Positions 39,769 through 53,747 of a stretch of 64,000 nt of DNA are shown here, in pieces. Under the pieces are notes generated by a model that saw only the letters and a list, made by a program, of their open reading frames with translations, made no database searches and had not been told where the DNA came from. The stretch's first letter is position 1. Every line of letters starts with the position of its first letter. The translations under genes were made by a program, and so were the position numbers. The DNA is from Acinetobacter pollinis (GTDB lineage: Bacteria; Pseudomonadota; Gammaproteobacteria; Pseudomonadales; Moraxellaceae): assembly GCF_015627175.1 (NCBI RefSeq), contig NZ_VTDQ01000007.1:1-64000 (forward strand). The letters are read 5' to 3'.

Positions 39769-40317
39769 CTATAACAAAATATTTAAATGAAACGACAAGT
39801 GAATAACTGCTATAGCTAAGACTGTACCTAAAATTGCACCTACCAAAACATCACTCGGATAATGTAACCCCAACACCATGCGCGATAATGCAACACACAA
39901 AGTAAATGGCATCATAAAGAATAACAAAATAGGCTGAATATACCCCAAGACAATGGTCGATAAAACTGCATGTAAGGTATGACCCGATGGAAAACTAAAA
40001 TGGTCTAAGGGCCGTTCTCCCAATACAATGACCTGATGCACTTGGTAAGGTCTAGGCCGTGTCGTTTTGTGCTTAAGTAGTTTATATAAAAGCGTTGCGC
40101 AACTACTTGCTACCATTAAATAAAGTATTTGGAATAAATAACTGGTTGATTGCATATACCAAACAAGAAACATCATGGCATACCAAAAACCTCCATCTCC
40201 CAAGCGGCTTATCACTTTAAAAAATTTTGCCACAGCCTTGACCTGAGAAAATTGATTTAAATAAATACAACCTTTTAAATCAAGCGCGAGCATTCTTATT
40301 TTTAGATCTTGTAACAT
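39769..40317 (-). CDS. PAP2-family membrane phosphatase
   Basis: The 182-residue protein has several transmembrane helices and the three PAP2 motifs: K-x6-RP as KHKTTRPRP, PSGH in HFSFPSGHT and SRMVLGLHYPSD. Related enzymes act on phosphatidic acid, phosphatidylglycerophosphate or undecaprenyl pyrophosphate. The ATG at 40317, with a G-rich stretch upstream, is preferred over an upstream TTG at 40332. It is monocistronic between iscX and ilvC. The substrate is not decided by sequence. Confidence 0.82.
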   Translation of the reverse strand: MLQDLKIRMLALDLKGCIYLNQFSQVKAVAKFFKVISRLGDGGFWYAMMFLVWYMQSTSYLFQILYLMVASSCATLLYKLLKHKTTRPRPYQVHQVIVLGERPLDHFSFPSGHTLHAVLSTIVLGYIQPILLFFMMPFTLCVALSRMVLGLHYPSDVLVGAILGTVLAIAVIHLSFHLNILL

Positions 40318-40421
40318 CACGATTGCCCCCAAACCATTTTTCTAATTTCAAGCGATCAATATTATTAATTATTTTCACCACTCAACTTATCGTTAAAGCA
40401 TGACACCATTATGAATACCAT

Positions 40422-40455
40422 AAAAAAAGCCCCACGGTAAAGTAAGGCTTTTTTT
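40422..40455 (-). terminator. ilvC terminator
   Basis: AAAAAAAGCC and GGCTTTTTTT pair with a 14-base loop just after the ilvC stop. The GC core is short. Confidence 0.65.
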
Positions 40456-40469
40456 ATTCAAAAGATAAA

Positions 40470-41489
<1,020 letters not shown>

Positions 41490-41520
41490 TTATCTCCAGT
41501 AAAAATCTTTCTTAATTTAA

Positions 41521-42012
41521 TTAAATACTTAAAACTTTTTCGCCACGTGCAATTCCAGATACACCAGAACGCACTACTTCTAAAATTGTATTTTCGGCCA
41601 AAGCATCCATGAAACCATCAAGTTTTTCGGCTGTACCTACAATTTGTACGGTGTAGGTTGTTGGAGTCACGTCAATAATACTGGCACGGAAAATATCTGC
41701 TGTTCGCTTGATTTCATCACGTGCAATACCCGATGCCTTTACCTTAATGAGCATAAGTTCACGTTCAATATGTGCACTTTCACTTAATGCCACAACTTTG
41801 ACCACTTCAATCAGTTTATTCAACTGCTTTGTAATCTGCTCAATTTTATGATCATCGCCATAAGTGGTCAGCGTAAGACGTGATAATGTTTCATCTTCAG
41901 TCGGTGCAACGTTTAACGTTTCAATGTTATATCCACGTTGACTAAATAAACCAACCAAACGAGAAAGTGCGCCCGACTCATTTTCAATTAAAACAGAAAT
42001 AATATGTCTCAT
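41521..42012 (-). CDS. ilvN: Acetolactate synthase small regulatory subunit
   Basis: The 163-residue protein has an N-terminal ACT domain ([27 protein letters not shown]) that binds valine for feedback inhibition, and a C-terminal half typical of IlvN/IlvH. Its start overlaps the ilvB stop by four bases (ATGA). The pairing with ilvB supports a valine-sensitive holoenzyme. Confidence 0.97.
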   Translation of the reverse strand: MRHIISVLIENESGALSRLVGLFSQRGYNIETLNVAPTEDETLSRLTLTTYGDDHKIEQITKQLNKLIEVVKVVALSESAHIERELMLIKVKASGIARDEIKRTADIFRASIIDVTPTTYTVQIVGTAEKLDGFMDALAENTILEVVRSGVSGIARGEKVLSI

Positions 42013-43736
42013 GACGTACGCTCTCCCTTAGCCAGCCACATATCTTTCATTGCTTGACCTGGAATTTGCATTGGATATACATGCTCAGAGTGTTCTACCA
42101 TGACATTAATAAACACACACTTATCATTAATAGCCATTGCTTCTGCTAGTTTTTCTTCAAGCTCATCTGCATGATTAATCGTAATTGCAACATGACCATA
42201 TGCTTCCATGAGTTTAGGAAAATCTGGTAACGATTCAACATATGATTGCGAATGACGACCTTCGTAATTCATGTCTTGCCACTGACGAACCATACCCAAT
42301 GAGCCGTTATTCAAGCATAAGATTTTTACATTTAAGCCATATTGCTTACATGTAGATAGCTCTTGAATACACATTTGAATTGAGCCATCACCTGTTACAC
42401 AAACCACTTGCTGATCTGGATGCGCAAGTTTAGCACCCATTGCATAAGGTAAACCTACACCCATAGTCCCCAAACCGCCAGAGTTTACCCATTGACGTGG
42501 ACGCTTGTATTTGTAATACATCGCACTAAACATTTGATGTTGCCCAACATCAGAAGTAATGATGGCATCGCCATGAGTGACTTTATATAAAGCTTCAATC
42601 GCTTGCTGTGGCTTAATCAAATTATTGACAGCAGGTGTATATTTTAAACCATGGTGGTCACGCCACTCATTAATTTGCTTCCACCAATCAGAAATAACAT
42701 CTGCATTTGGCTTCGATACATCTAACTGCTTTAACTGCGCAAGCATTTCTTGTAATACAGGCTCAACAGCGCCAACAATAGGAACATGTGCCAAAATTGT
42801 TTTTGAAATCGATGCAGGATCAATATCAATATGAATAATTTTTGCATTTGGACAGAATCTTGCAGGGCTATTCGTTACACGGTCATCGAAGCGTGCGCCT
42901 ATTGCAAAAATAACATCTGCATTATGCATTGCCATATTGGCTTCATATGTTCCATGCATTCCTAGCATTCCTAGGAATTGATCGTCTGTACCATCAAAAC
43001 CACCCAACCCCATTAATGTACTGGTTACAGGATAGTTTAAAAGGTGTGCAATTTCGGTCAATAATTCAGAGCCATTGCCTTGTACCAAACCACCACCTGT
43101 ATAAATTACAGGGCGTTTGGCACTAATTAACTCATCTACAGCCTTACGAATTTGTCCAGCATGACCACGACTCGGTGGCTGATAAGAGCGCATTTTCACC
43201 TTGTCAGGATATTCATAGGCAAACTTATCTACTGGATTCGTTGCGTCTTTTGGAATATCAATAACAACAGGGCCCGGGCGTCCACTTGAGGCAATGTAAA
43301 ATGCTTTTTTAATAATTTCAGGAATTTCACTTGCATGACGCACTTGAAAACTATGTTTTACAATTGGTCTAGACACACCCACCATATCTGTCTCTTGGAA
43401 AGCATCTTCACCAATAAGATGTGACGCCACTTGTCCAGATAGGACCACCATTGGAATAGAATCCATATATGCAGTTGCAATTGGTGTAACTGTATTTGTT
43501 GCACCAGGTCCAGACGTAACAAGCACTACACCTGTTTTTCCTGTAACACGAGCATAGGCATCTGCCATATGGCCTGCTGCTTGCTCATGACGGACCAAGT
43601 AATGCTGAATTTTATCTTGTCTAAAAAGTGCATCATAGATATGCAGTACGGCACCGCCTGGGTAACCAAAAACCTGCTCAACACCCTCGTCCGCAAGCGC
43701 GCGAACGAGCATTTCACCACCAGAAAGAAGTTCCAA
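42009..43736 (-). CDS. ilvB: Acetolactate synthase large (catalytic) subunit
   Basis: The 575-residue thiamine diphosphate enzyme condenses two pyruvates, or pyruvate with 2-oxobutyrate. The TPP motif begins [14 protein letters not shown] and ends in NNGSLGM, and the N-terminal [16 protein letters not shown] contains the catalytic glutamate. The start is TTG at 43736 ([10 protein letters not shown]), with AGGGTG eight bases upstream at 43745-43750. It begins the ilvB-ilvN-ilvC operon. Confidence 0.97.
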   Translation of the reverse strand: MELLSGGEMLVRALADEGVEQVFGYPGGAVLHIYDALFRQDKIQHYLVRHEQAAGHMADAYARVTGKTGVVLVTSGPGATNTVTPIATAYMDSIPMVVLSGQVASHLIGEDAFQETDMVGVSRPIVKHSFQVRHASEIPEIIKKAFYIASSGRPGPVVIDIPKDATNPVDKFAYEYPDKVKMRSYQPPSRGHAGQIRKAVDELISAKRPVIYTGGGLVQGNGSELLTEIAHLLNYPVTSTLMGLGGFDGTDDQFLGMLGMHGTYEANMAMHNADVIFAIGARFDDRVTNSPARFCPNAKIIHIDIDPASISKTILAHVPIVGAVEPVLQEMLAQLKQLDVSKPNADVISDWWKQINEWRDHHGLKYTPAVNNLIKPQQAIEALYKVTHGDAIITSDVGQHQMFSAMYYKYKRPRQWVNSGGLGTMGVGLPYAMGAKLAHPDQQVVCVTGDGSIQMCIQELSTCKQYGLNVKILCLNNGSLGMVRQWQDMNYEGRHSQSYVESLPDFPKLMEAYGHVAITINHADELEEKLAEAMAINDKCVFINVMVEHSEHVYPMQIPGQAMKDMWLAKGERTS

Positions 43737-44225
43737 CGTGATTCACCCTATTGTTTTTCGTACCATATGGGAGACATATAGCACTTTTAATTTTTACACT
43801 CACTGTGCTTCTTTATAACACAGCTTTAACGATTAATCTTGCAATAGGAGAAAAGAAGATTCAATGTGGTTTTTTACACACGAAACCTGACAAAACATGC
43901 TGGGATAAACATCGTTTTTTTCTAAACATAACAACTCGGCTAGAGCGCATGCCCATTGCTACTACTTTATTTGAAGGGTGGTCAAATGAAGTAGATATAT
44001 TGAGCATTCTTGTTTTTTCAGCATGAAATGTCAAGACTTCTGCTATTTTTTCGTAATTCTTATCTCAGAATCTGCAATATCAAGAAAATCTCTACCATCT
44101 TGGATAGCTTTCAAACACATTTCGATACTTTTTATTTCAAAAAGAAATTTAAAAGAAATTTTTTCCCATTGTCACATAATCCATTTATATTAATATGAGC
44201 ATTACATCACACAAAAGGCGAAAAA
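43737..44225. other. Long intergenic region between ilvB and the DUF4124 gene
   Basis: The 489-base region between divergent genes should contain both promoters. I see no T-box, no convincing attenuator hairpin and no clear leader peptide. Short open frames here look spurious. An unrecognised small RNA cannot be excluded. Confidence 0.5.
43745..43750 (-). promoter_or_regulatory. Ribosome binding site for the TTG start of ilvB
   Basis: AGGGTG on the minus strand, eight bases before TTG 43736, is the only ribosome-site-like sequence in range. Confidence 0.6.
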
Positions 44226-44558
44226 ATGATTTTGAGTTTTAAAAAAATGATACATCTCGCGTCTATAGCGACTGTATGTATCGCTCCAATAGCTTCTCAT
44301 GCACAAAATTTTTATAAATGGACAGATGCCAGTGGTTCTACGCATTACACAACCACACCACCGCCGAAGCAAAAAGGTATTGCAAGTCAGGGTGTTGTTA
44401 AAACTTACAACAGTCCATACACCCAAAGCAGTGACTCCAATGCGAGTAACAATAACAATGCGTATGTGCCGAATGACCCTCATGCTCCTGCACCTATGCC
44501 GATGACACAACCTATTCCTGAAAATAATGGAGATGAGTCCGAGTTACCACCAAGGTAA
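44226..44558 (+). CDS. Secreted DUF4124 domain protein
   Basis: The 110-residue product has a signal peptide ending at SHA (about residue 26) and then the DUF4124 segment QNFYKWTDASGSTHYTTTPP, followed by a low-complexity Asn/Pro-rich tail. DUF4124 proteins are small periplasmic or envelope proteins of unknown function. It stands alone between the ilv operon and leuS. The low-complexity tail makes length variation likely. Confidence 0.8.
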   Translation: MILSFKKMIHLASIATVCIAPIASHAQNFYKWTDASGSTHYTTTPPPKQKGIASQGVVKTYNSPYTQSSDSNASNNNNAYVPNDPHAPAPMPMTQPIPENNGDESELPPR

Positions 44559-44685
44559 CTATAATTCATTGGTGAATATGGATAGATTAAAAATAGCTGA
44601 TAGAATTTATCTCGCAAAATTCACTTTTATGGGCATTTTGCGATATGCTGTACTAACTTTTTAACTCTAATTCGTCATCGATTAA

Positions 44686-47319
<2,634 letters not shown>

Positions 47320-47335
47320 CAGAAAAGGAAAAAGC

Positions 47336-47860
47336 ATGCACTTAGTCCAACGTCTCTCAGCAGTTATTTTAACTTTAGGCCTAAGTGCAAGCTTAGTGGG
47401 CTGTGGCTTTCATCTTGTTGGCCATGGTCCTAGTGCGACACCTCTGGTATATCAACACTTAAAGCTCGATTTACCTTCAAATACAGCAAACTTAGGTGAA
47501 AAACTTAAAGTATATTTAACAGGTAATGGAGCTAAATTTGATGACAGTTCAAATGCGTATACCCTCCATGTATTGGACTATCAATATCGTCGTCAAAAAC
47601 TTAGCGGTCGTGTTGCCGAAGTCATTTTACATTTAGATGTTACATTCCAAATTGAAGACCGCAACGGCACACCAATTACAGAGCCACGCACGATTTCTAG
47701 CGTTAAAAGCTACCAATATAATGTGGCTACGGTAAACGTCGATGATAACGAAGAATCTTATCTGAATGACATGCTAGTAGATGACGTAGCACAACAAATG
47801 TCACGTCAGATTTCAACCAATCGATTACCTACGATAACAACTGTACAAGATACAAAATAA
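47336..47860 (+). CDS. lptE: LPS/LOS-assembly lipoprotein LptE
   Basis: The 174-residue lipoprotein has a lipobox with C23 (ASLVGC) and the LptE fold. LptE plugs the LptD barrel that inserts LPS or LOS into the outer membrane. It starts 16 bases after leuS with AAAAGGAA upstream and is 13 bases before holA. Sequence conservation in this family is low, so position is part of the evidence. Confidence 0.92.
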   Translation: MHLVQRLSAVILTLGLSASLVGCGFHLVGHGPSATPLVYQHLKLDLPSNTANLGEKLKVYLTGNGAKFDDSSNAYTLHVLDYQYRRQKLSGRVAEVILHLDVTFQIEDRNGTPITEPRTISSVKSYQYNVATVNVDDNEESYLNDMLVDDVAQQMSRQISTNRLPTITTVQDTK

Positions 47861-47873
47861 TTGATCATTTGTT

Positions 47874-48860
47874 ATGAAAATTGATTATATGCAAGCACTC
47901 AAGCGTACAAATAACGCTTTAGGTGCTTGGCTTATTCATGGTCAGGAACCTTTATTAGAGCAAAACCTACTAGATGAGTTTCGTAAAGAGTGGCGATCTA
48001 AAGACATTGAACGCCAACGTTATGATATTCAAAGCGTTCACGACTGGAAAAATGTATTTAATGCTTTAAATAGTTTGTCCCTTTTTTCACAACAACTTGC
48101 GATAGAAGTACATGGGAATATTAAGCCTGATGCCAATGGCTTAAAATTACTGAAAGCATTTATTCAGCACAATGAGCAAAATTTACTTGTCATTGTCATG
48201 CCCAAACAAGATACACAGAGCTTAAAAAGTAGCTTTATACAAACTGTTGAAGCAAATGGTACATTGGTTTCTCTTCAAGCGAATTACCCTAAAGATCGAC
48301 AACATATTCTTGAAATAGAAGCAAAAAAACTTTCCCTTCATTTAGAAAATGATGCTTGGCCATGGCTTCTTGAACACCATGAACATAATTTACTTGCAGC
48401 AAAAAATAGTCTCATTCGTGTAAGCGATACATTTCCAGAATTGGCCAATGTTGGTATAAAAGAGCTTCATAGCTGTCTACAAGACCAATCGCGTTACTCT
48501 GCATATGATCTTAGTGATAGCCTAATTGCAGGTCACTTCGAGCAATCTATAAAAATTTATCAATATCTCATCGCAACAGGCGAACCAAGCACCTTTATTT
48601 TATGGGTTATTAGTAAAGAGATGCGATTACTCATGCAGTTGTTTGAACAACCCCATCAAGGTATACAACTGGGCATTTGGAAAACCAAAGTTCATCTTTA
48701 TCAGAAAGCTTTACAGCGCCTTGATGCACAAGAATTCTTAAATTGGCCAAGCTTACTATTAAATATCGATCTTTCTATTAAAGGTCTCTCAAATCAAAAG
48801 CCAGAACTGCTGATATTGCAAGCAATTGGGCAATTATGTGGTAAAGTACTTTTTAGATAA
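47874..48860 (+). CDS. holA: DNA polymerase III delta subunit
   Basis: The 328-residue clamp-loader subunit opens the beta clamp. The N-terminal region has the YMQALKRTNNALGAWLIHGQEPLLEQNL block, and the C-terminal helical domain fits HolA. Its position after lptE is the same as in E. coli. Confidence 0.92.
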   Translation: MKIDYMQALKRTNNALGAWLIHGQEPLLEQNLLDEFRKEWRSKDIERQRYDIQSVHDWKNVFNALNSLSLFSQQLAIEVHGNIKPDANGLKLLKAFIQHNEQNLLVIVMPKQDTQSLKSSFIQTVEANGTLVSLQANYPKDRQHILEIEAKKLSLHLENDAWPWLLEHHEHNLLAAKNSLIRVSDTFPELANVGIKELHSCLQDQSRYSAYDLSDSLIAGHFEQSIKIYQYLIATGEPSTFILWVISKEMRLLMQLFEQPHQGIQLGIWKTKVHLYQKALQRLDAQEFLNWPSLLLNIDLSIKGLSNQKPELLILQAIGQLCGKVLFR

Positions 48861-48909
48861 GACTCCCCACTTGCTATGGAATAGTCAGGGGACACTTTTA
48901 GAGCAAGAA

Positions 48910-48936
48910 AATATGATAATACAGCAGTGTCATATT
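48910..48936. promoter_or_regulatory. Inverted repeat upstream of the macA gene
   Basis: AATATGA and TCATATT form a 7-bp inverted repeat with a 13-base spacer, about 50 bases before macA. It could be a regulator site or a promoter element. No regulator gene is adjacent. Confidence 0.25.
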
Positions 48937-48986
48937 ATTTTATTTCTTTTACAACGCCCATTCAGATACAGCTACGTAGCTTTCAT

Positions 48987-50285
48987 ATGTTAAAAAAAAT
49001 TAAATCCGTCAAATTTCTCGTTGTACTTTTTATTCTTCTGATGATTGGCTTTTTAATTTGGCAGTCTTCTAAGCCAAAAGCTGAACAGCCACAGTACATT
49101 ACAGAAGCTGTCACCACAGGAGATCTAGAAAGTACTGTACTTGCGACAGGAACGTTAAGCGCAAGTAAAATGCTCAGTGTAGGTGCTCAAGTTTCAGGCC
49201 AAGTCAAACACATGTATGTGCACCTAGGTGATCAGGTAAAAACGGGCCAAGTCATTGCCAAAATTGACTCTGAAACTCAGGAAAATACGCTACAAAATAC
49301 AGCAGCCAATATTCGTAGTTTGCAGGCTCAGCGTCTACAACAAGATGCAAAACTGCATGAAGCAACATTAGAATATAATCGTCAAAAAGCAATGCTTGCA
49401 CAAAATGCAACACCTCGTTCAAGTTTTGAGGCAGCAGAAGCAAACTATAAAACAGCATCTGCACAAATTAAAGTACTCGATGCCCAAATTGAACAAGCAC
49501 GCCTGTCAGAATCTACAGCAAGAACAAACGTGGGCTATACACGTATTGTTGCACCCATTGATGGCACTGTAGTCGCAATTGTGACGGATGAAGGTCAGAC
49601 TGTAAACTCAAACCAAACTACACCGACCATTGTAAAACTCGCACAATTGGGTGAAATGACTGTAAAAGCACAAGTTAGTGAAGCCGATGTCATGAAAATT
49701 GAGAAAGGCCAAAAAGTATATTTTACAACACTTGGAGATGACCAAAAGCGCTATGCTACATTACGCCAAATAGAGCCTGCTCCAGACTCAATTGCAAGTG
49801 ACTCAAGCTCTACAAATACTGCTGTTTATTATAATGCATTATTTGATGTACCTAACTCAGATGGCAAGCTTAGAATTAATATGACTGCCCAAGTTTATAT
49901 TGTACTTAATGCTGCAAAAGATGCCATATTGGTTCCCTCTTCTGCACTAAGTAGCTCTAAAGTTGTTCTCTCTGCAAATGGCATGGCATCTGCAAACTTA
50001 CAAACGACTTCCCCTCAAACGCGCAAATTAGATTTAAATGAAGCTCAAAAAACACTACTCAAAGAAGGTAAAGCAAGCCTTAATACAGTACGTGTATACA
50101 ATGGTGGCGATGTTTACTCTCAGCAAGTTCTATTTGGTATTAATAATAGAGTAAACGCCCAAGTGCTTGCAGGTCTTACAGAAGGTCAACAAGTTGTTAT
50201 TGCAGACAGCAATGATGCTTCTGCTGCAACTGCAAAATCGAATAATAGCCGTAAACGTAGTGGCCCACCACCTATGGGAATGTAA
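48987..50285 (+). CDS. macA: MacA-like periplasmic adaptor of a tripartite efflux pump
   Basis: The 432-residue membrane-fusion protein has an N-terminal anchor (about 9-26), a biotinyl-lipoyl-like domain (GAQVSGQVKHMYVHLGDQVKTG), a coiled-coil hairpin (about 90-160), and beta-barrel domains. MacA stimulates MacB and links it to an outer-membrane channel. The ATG at 48987 is favoured over an upstream GTG (48927), which would add 20 residues with no family match. macB follows after two bases. Pumps of this type export macrolides, haem or peptides. Confidence 0.93.
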   Translation: MLKKIKSVKFLVVLFILLMIGFLIWQSSKPKAEQPQYITEAVTTGDLESTVLATGTLSASKMLSVGAQVSGQVKHMYVHLGDQVKTGQVIAKIDSETQENTLQNTAANIRSLQAQRLQQDAKLHEATLEYNRQKAMLAQNATPRSSFEAAEANYKTASAQIKVLDAQIEQARLSESTARTNVGYTRIVAPIDGTVVAIVTDEGQTVNSNQTTPTIVKLAQLGEMTVKAQVSEADVMKIEKGQKVYFTTLGDDQKRYATLRQIEPAPDSIASDSSSTNTAVYYNALFDVPNSDGKLRINMTAQVYIVLNAAKDAILVPSSALSSSKVVLSANGMASANLQTTSPQTRKLDLNEAQKTLLKEGKASLNTVRVYNGGDVYSQQVLFGINNRVNAQVLAGLTEGQQVVIADSNDASAATAKSNNSRKRSGPPPMGM

Positions 50286-50287
50286 TC

Positions 50288-52291
50288 ATGACGAAGCAAG
50301 TATTGCTTGAGGTCAACAACCTTGTTCGTGAATTTCCTGCAGGTGAGTCGACCATTCAAGTTTTAAAAAATATAAATTTAAAAATTCATGCGGGAGAGTT
50401 TATTGCCATTGTTGGTCAATCTGGCTCTGGAAAATCGACCCTCATGAATATTCTAGGCTGTCTAGATAAGCCTACATATGGTACTTATAAAGTTAAAGGT
50501 CAGGAAACTGGTCAGCTCTTGCCAGATGATTTAGCAAAGCTTAGAAGAGAATACTTTGGATTTATTTTCCAAAGATATCAACTGCTCAACGACTTATCTG
50601 CAAAAGAAAATGTCGAAGTACCAGCAATATATGCAGGTGTAGATACAACTCAAAGGCAACAACGTGCTAAAGATTTACTCAGTGAATTGGGCTTAAGAGA
50701 AAAATTAGATAATCGTCCTAACCAACTTTCAGGTGGTCAACAGCAACGTGTTTCTATTGCAAGAGCGCTGATGAATGGTGGGGATGTTATTCTTGCCGAT
50801 GAACCAACGGGTGCACTAGATTCTGCCAGTGGCTTAGAAGTGATGCGCATCTTACGTGAATTAAATGCCTCAGGCCATACTGTCATTTTAGTCACACACG
50901 ATATGGAAGTTGCTCAAAATGCAACGCGTATTATCGAAATCAAAGATGGGGAAATTATTGCAGATCAAACCAATACACCCTCTTCAATAAATACGTCTAC
51001 TGAACAAGTCACCCAACATCCAAACGAAACAACTGCATTAACCCATAATGAAGATAAAGGGAAAAAGTCATCTTCTTTCTTTTCACTGTTAGATCGTTTG
51101 ACTGAAGCATTCCATATGGCACTTCTTGCTATGAATGCTCATCGTATGCGTACCTTTTTAACCATGCTTGGTATTATCATTGGGATTGCATCGGTAGTCA
51201 CGGTAGTCGCTTTAGGTAAAGGCTCACAAGAACAGATCTTAAAAGATATTAGTAGTTTAGGTACAAATACCATTACAGTATTTCAGGGGAAAAACTTTGG
51301 AGATAACTCTAAACTTGCCAACGTTAAGACACTTATTCCAAGCGATGCCGATGCACTTGCAACACAGCCCTATGTCAATGCAGTAAGCCCAGTTGTAGGT
51401 ACATCCAAAATTATACGTTTTGAAGAAACTGAAGCAACGGGTACTATTAATGGTGTTAATCAAGATTTCTTTGTCGTTAAAGGGCTTAAATTTAAAGAAG
51501 GACAAAGCTTTGACAACACCAGTGTTCATTCTCGCTCGCAAGATGTAGTCATCGACACCAATACTCAGCAACAGTTTTTTAGTCGCGTACAAAGCCCTAT
51601 TGGACAAGTGATCCTTCTAGGAAGCGTACCTGCACGTATTATTGGTGTCGTTGAATCTCAAAATACAGCTATGTCTTCTAGCGATACACTCAATGTGTAT
51701 ATGCCTTATACCACTGTCATGAGTCGTATGCTTGGACAATCTAATGTAAGAAATATTGTTGTACTAATAAATAGTCAATATTCAACAAGTGCCGCAGATA
51801 ATGCGATTGTTAACCTTCTTTCCTTACGTCATGGTGCGCAAGATATCTATACCATGAACAGTGATAGTATTCGCCAGACTATTGAGAAAACAACAAATAC
51901 CATGACACTATTGGTATCAGCGATTGCTGTCATTTCTCTCATCGTTGGTGGAATTGGTGTAATGAATATCATGCTTGTTTCTGTGACTGAACGTACACAA
52001 GAAATTGGCGTAAGAATGGCTGTTGGTGCTCGTCAAAGCGATATTTTACAACAGTTTCTTATAGAGGCTGTTCTGGTCTGCCTACTTGGTGGAATATTAG
52101 GTATATTCCTTTCAATGGGGATCGGGCAAGTTATTAGCCAATTCGCAAGTGGTGTATTCACACTCTCCTACTCTACCATTTCTATTGTTGCAGCATTTAT
52201 TTGTTCAACCCTCATTGGCATTGTCTTTGGTTTTTTACCTGCTAAGAATGCTGCAAAACTTGACCCTGTTGCTGCGTTGGCAAGAGAGTAA
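50288..52291 (+). CDS. macB: MacB-like ABC transporter
   Basis: The 667-residue protein fuses an ABC domain (Walker A GQSGSGKST, signature LSGGQQQRV, Walker B VILADEPTGALDS) with a FtsX-type membrane domain of four helices and a large periplasmic region (about 290-520). That is the mechanotransmission design of MacB. It lies in a macA-macB-outer-membrane-factor operon; the stop is shared with the ribosome site of the next gene. Confidence 0.95.
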   Translation: MTKQVLLEVNNLVREFPAGESTIQVLKNINLKIHAGEFIAIVGQSGSGKSTLMNILGCLDKPTYGTYKVKGQETGQLLPDDLAKLRREYFGFIFQRYQLLNDLSAKENVEVPAIYAGVDTTQRQQRAKDLLSELGLREKLDNRPNQLSGGQQQRVSIARALMNGGDVILADEPTGALDSASGLEVMRILRELNASGHTVILVTHDMEVAQNATRIIEIKDGEIIADQTNTPSSINTSTEQVTQHPNETTALTHNEDKGKKSSSFFSLLDRLTEAFHMALLAMNAHRMRTFLTMLGIIIGIASVVTVVALGKGSQEQILKDISSLGTNTITVFQGKNFGDNSKLANVKTLIPSDADALATQPYVNAVSPVVGTSKIIRFEETEATGTINGVNQDFFVVKGLKFKEGQSFDNTSVHSRSQDVVIDTNTQQQFFSRVQSPIGQVILLGSVPARIIGVVESQNTAMSSSDTLNVYMPYTTVMSRMLGQSNVRNIVVLINSQYSTSAADNAIVNLLSLRHGAQDIYTMNSDSIRQTIEKTTNTMTLLVSAIAVISLIVGGIGVMNIMLVSVTERTQEIGVRMAVGARQSDILQQFLIEAVLVCLLGGILGIFLSMGIGQVISQFASGVFTLSYSTISIVAAFICSTLIGIVFGFLPAKNAAKLDPVAALARE

Positions 52292-52295
52292 GGAG
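52290..52295 (+). promoter_or_regulatory. Ribosome binding site of the outer-membrane factor gene
   Basis: AAGGAG overlaps the macB stop codon and lies six bases before the ATG at 52302. It rules out the longer frame that starts inside macB. Confidence 0.8.
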
Positions 52296-52301
52296 AAAAA
52301 G

Positions 52302-53699
52302 ATGAAAAAAAATATTCTCGCTTTTGGTCTAGCTACATTCATTTTAAGTGGATGTAGTGCTTTGGTTAAAACCCCTTATCAGGCACCTGCTGTCAATATT
52401 CCTCAAAATTTTCAACACAGCAAACCAAATGCCAAACAAATTTCAATAGATAGTCATGCAGATTGTTGGTGGACACTTTTTGGTGATACCAATTTAAATG
52501 GGCTTGTAGAGCAGGTACTTCAGCGAAACAATAATCTAGCAATTGCTGGGCTTACACTGAAACAAGCACGATTAAAAGCAGGACTGGCGGAAAATCAACA
52601 AGGCTTACGTGCTTCTGCTTCAAGTGCTGCAGGACATACGTTAAACCTACATACAGGCAATGATCAGTCTCAGGGCTTTTCTTTAAATGGTAATGTAAGT
52701 TATGAAGTTGACTTATTTGGGCAATTAGCAAGACAAACTGAAAGTGCACAATGGGAAGCTTTAGCCACAGAACAAGACTTACAAGCCACTGCCCAGTCCT
52801 TGGTTTCAACAACTGCTAAACTGTATTGGCAATTGGCTTACTTGCATGAAAGTAAAACTACCGCCGAAGAAAGCCTCAATAACTCTCAAAAACTCTACAA
52901 GTTGGTTCATATTCAGTACAAAGCAGGTGCTGTCTCAGACGTAGACTTAACCCAAGCCGCACAGGCTGTACAAAGTCAACAAGCAAACCTAAGCCGAATT
53001 GCACAAAGTCTGGTTGAAACACGCACAGCAATTGCTGTATTGCTTCATATTCCAGTACAACAACTCGATATTACAGAACCTAAGCGCCTCCCTCAGATTC
53101 ACCTTCCTCAAATTTCATCAGGCTTACCTGCAGAAATTTTGTCACGGCGTCCAGATTTAAAAGCTGCAGAATTAAGACTACGTAAAGCACTTGCGACAAA
53201 AGATGCAACAACAGCAAGTTTTTATCCCTCTATTAATTTAACTGGGGGATTAGGTTCAAGTAGTACTTCTCTAACACAGCTCCTTAAGAATCCTATACTT
53301 ACTTTAGGCGCAAACCTCAGCTTACCCTTCATACAATATAATGATATGAAAAAAAATATTGCTATTAGTCAGCTCGATTATGAAAAAGCAATATTGCAAT
53401 ATCGACAAACACTCTACCAAGCATTTGCAGATGTAGAAAATGCTCTTTCTAATCGTACCGAATTAGATTATCAAGTCACAGCTCAAGCCAAAAACCTTGC
53501 TCTTTCTCAAAAAGCAGAACGCCTCGTGTTGGTTCAATATAAATACGGTGCAGTTGCGCTAAAAAATGTTTTAGATCAGCAAGAGAATTCTCGTGCCGCA
53601 CAACTAAGCTTAGTCAATACCAAGCAGAGTCAATACAATGCTTATGTCACGCTTATGCAAGCACTCGGTGGCAGTCCAGTGACACAGCTTCCAAAATAA
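52302..53699 (+). CDS. NodT/TolC-family outer-membrane efflux lipoprotein
   Basis: The 465-residue protein has a lipobox with C18 (FILSGC) and two OEP repeats of the TolC superfamily, with the typical ends (GAVSDVDLTQA and GAVALKNVLDQQ). It is the outer-membrane channel of the MacA-MacB pump encoded just upstream. Most MacAB pumps use the unlinked TolC; here a dedicated NodT-type channel completes the operon. Confidence 0.93.
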   Translation: MKKNILAFGLATFILSGCSALVKTPYQAPAVNIPQNFQHSKPNAKQISIDSHADCWWTLFGDTNLNGLVEQVLQRNNNLAIAGLTLKQARLKAGLAENQQGLRASASSAAGHTLNLHTGNDQSQGFSLNGNVSYEVDLFGQLARQTESAQWEALATEQDLQATAQSLVSTTAKLYWQLAYLHESKTTAEESLNNSQKLYKLVHIQYKAGAVSDVDLTQAAQAVQSQQANLSRIAQSLVETRTAIAVLLHIPVQQLDITEPKRLPQIHLPQISSGLPAEILSRRPDLKAAELRLRKALATKDATTASFYPSINLTGGLGSSSTSLTQLLKNPILTLGANLSLPFIQYNDMKKNIAISQLDYEKAILQYRQTLYQAFADVENALSNRTELDYQVTAQAKNLALSQKAERLVLVQYKYGAVALKNVLDQQENSRAAQLSLVNTKQSQYNAYVTLMQALGGSPVTQLPK

Positions 53700-53701
53700 A
53701 C

Positions 53702-53732
53702 AAAAGGGAGACTTGAAAAGTCGCCCTTTTTA
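53702..53732. terminator. Bidirectional terminator between the efflux operon and fabI
   Basis: AAAAGGGAGACT and AGTCGCCCTTTT pair over 12 bp with one mismatch and a GAAA-like loop; T tracts flank it on both strands. Confidence 0.8.
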
Positions 53733-53747
53733 ATTTCCTATGAATGT

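Noticed and set aside
43874..43912. Short minus-strand frame MFIPACFVRFRV, considered as an ilvB leader peptide
   Set aside because: It has few Ile/Val/Leu codons, no good ribosome site and no attenuator hairpin with a T run between it and ilvB.
43751..44026. Open frame of about 90 codons upstream of the DUF4124 gene
   Set aside because: No ribosome site, no family resemblance and odd composition; it lies in the regulatory region upstream of ilvB and is probably chance.
52149..52301. Longer start for the outer-membrane factor inside macB
   Set aside because: A clear AAGGAG and a lipoprotein signal begin at 52302, while the extension lies wholly within macB in another frame.
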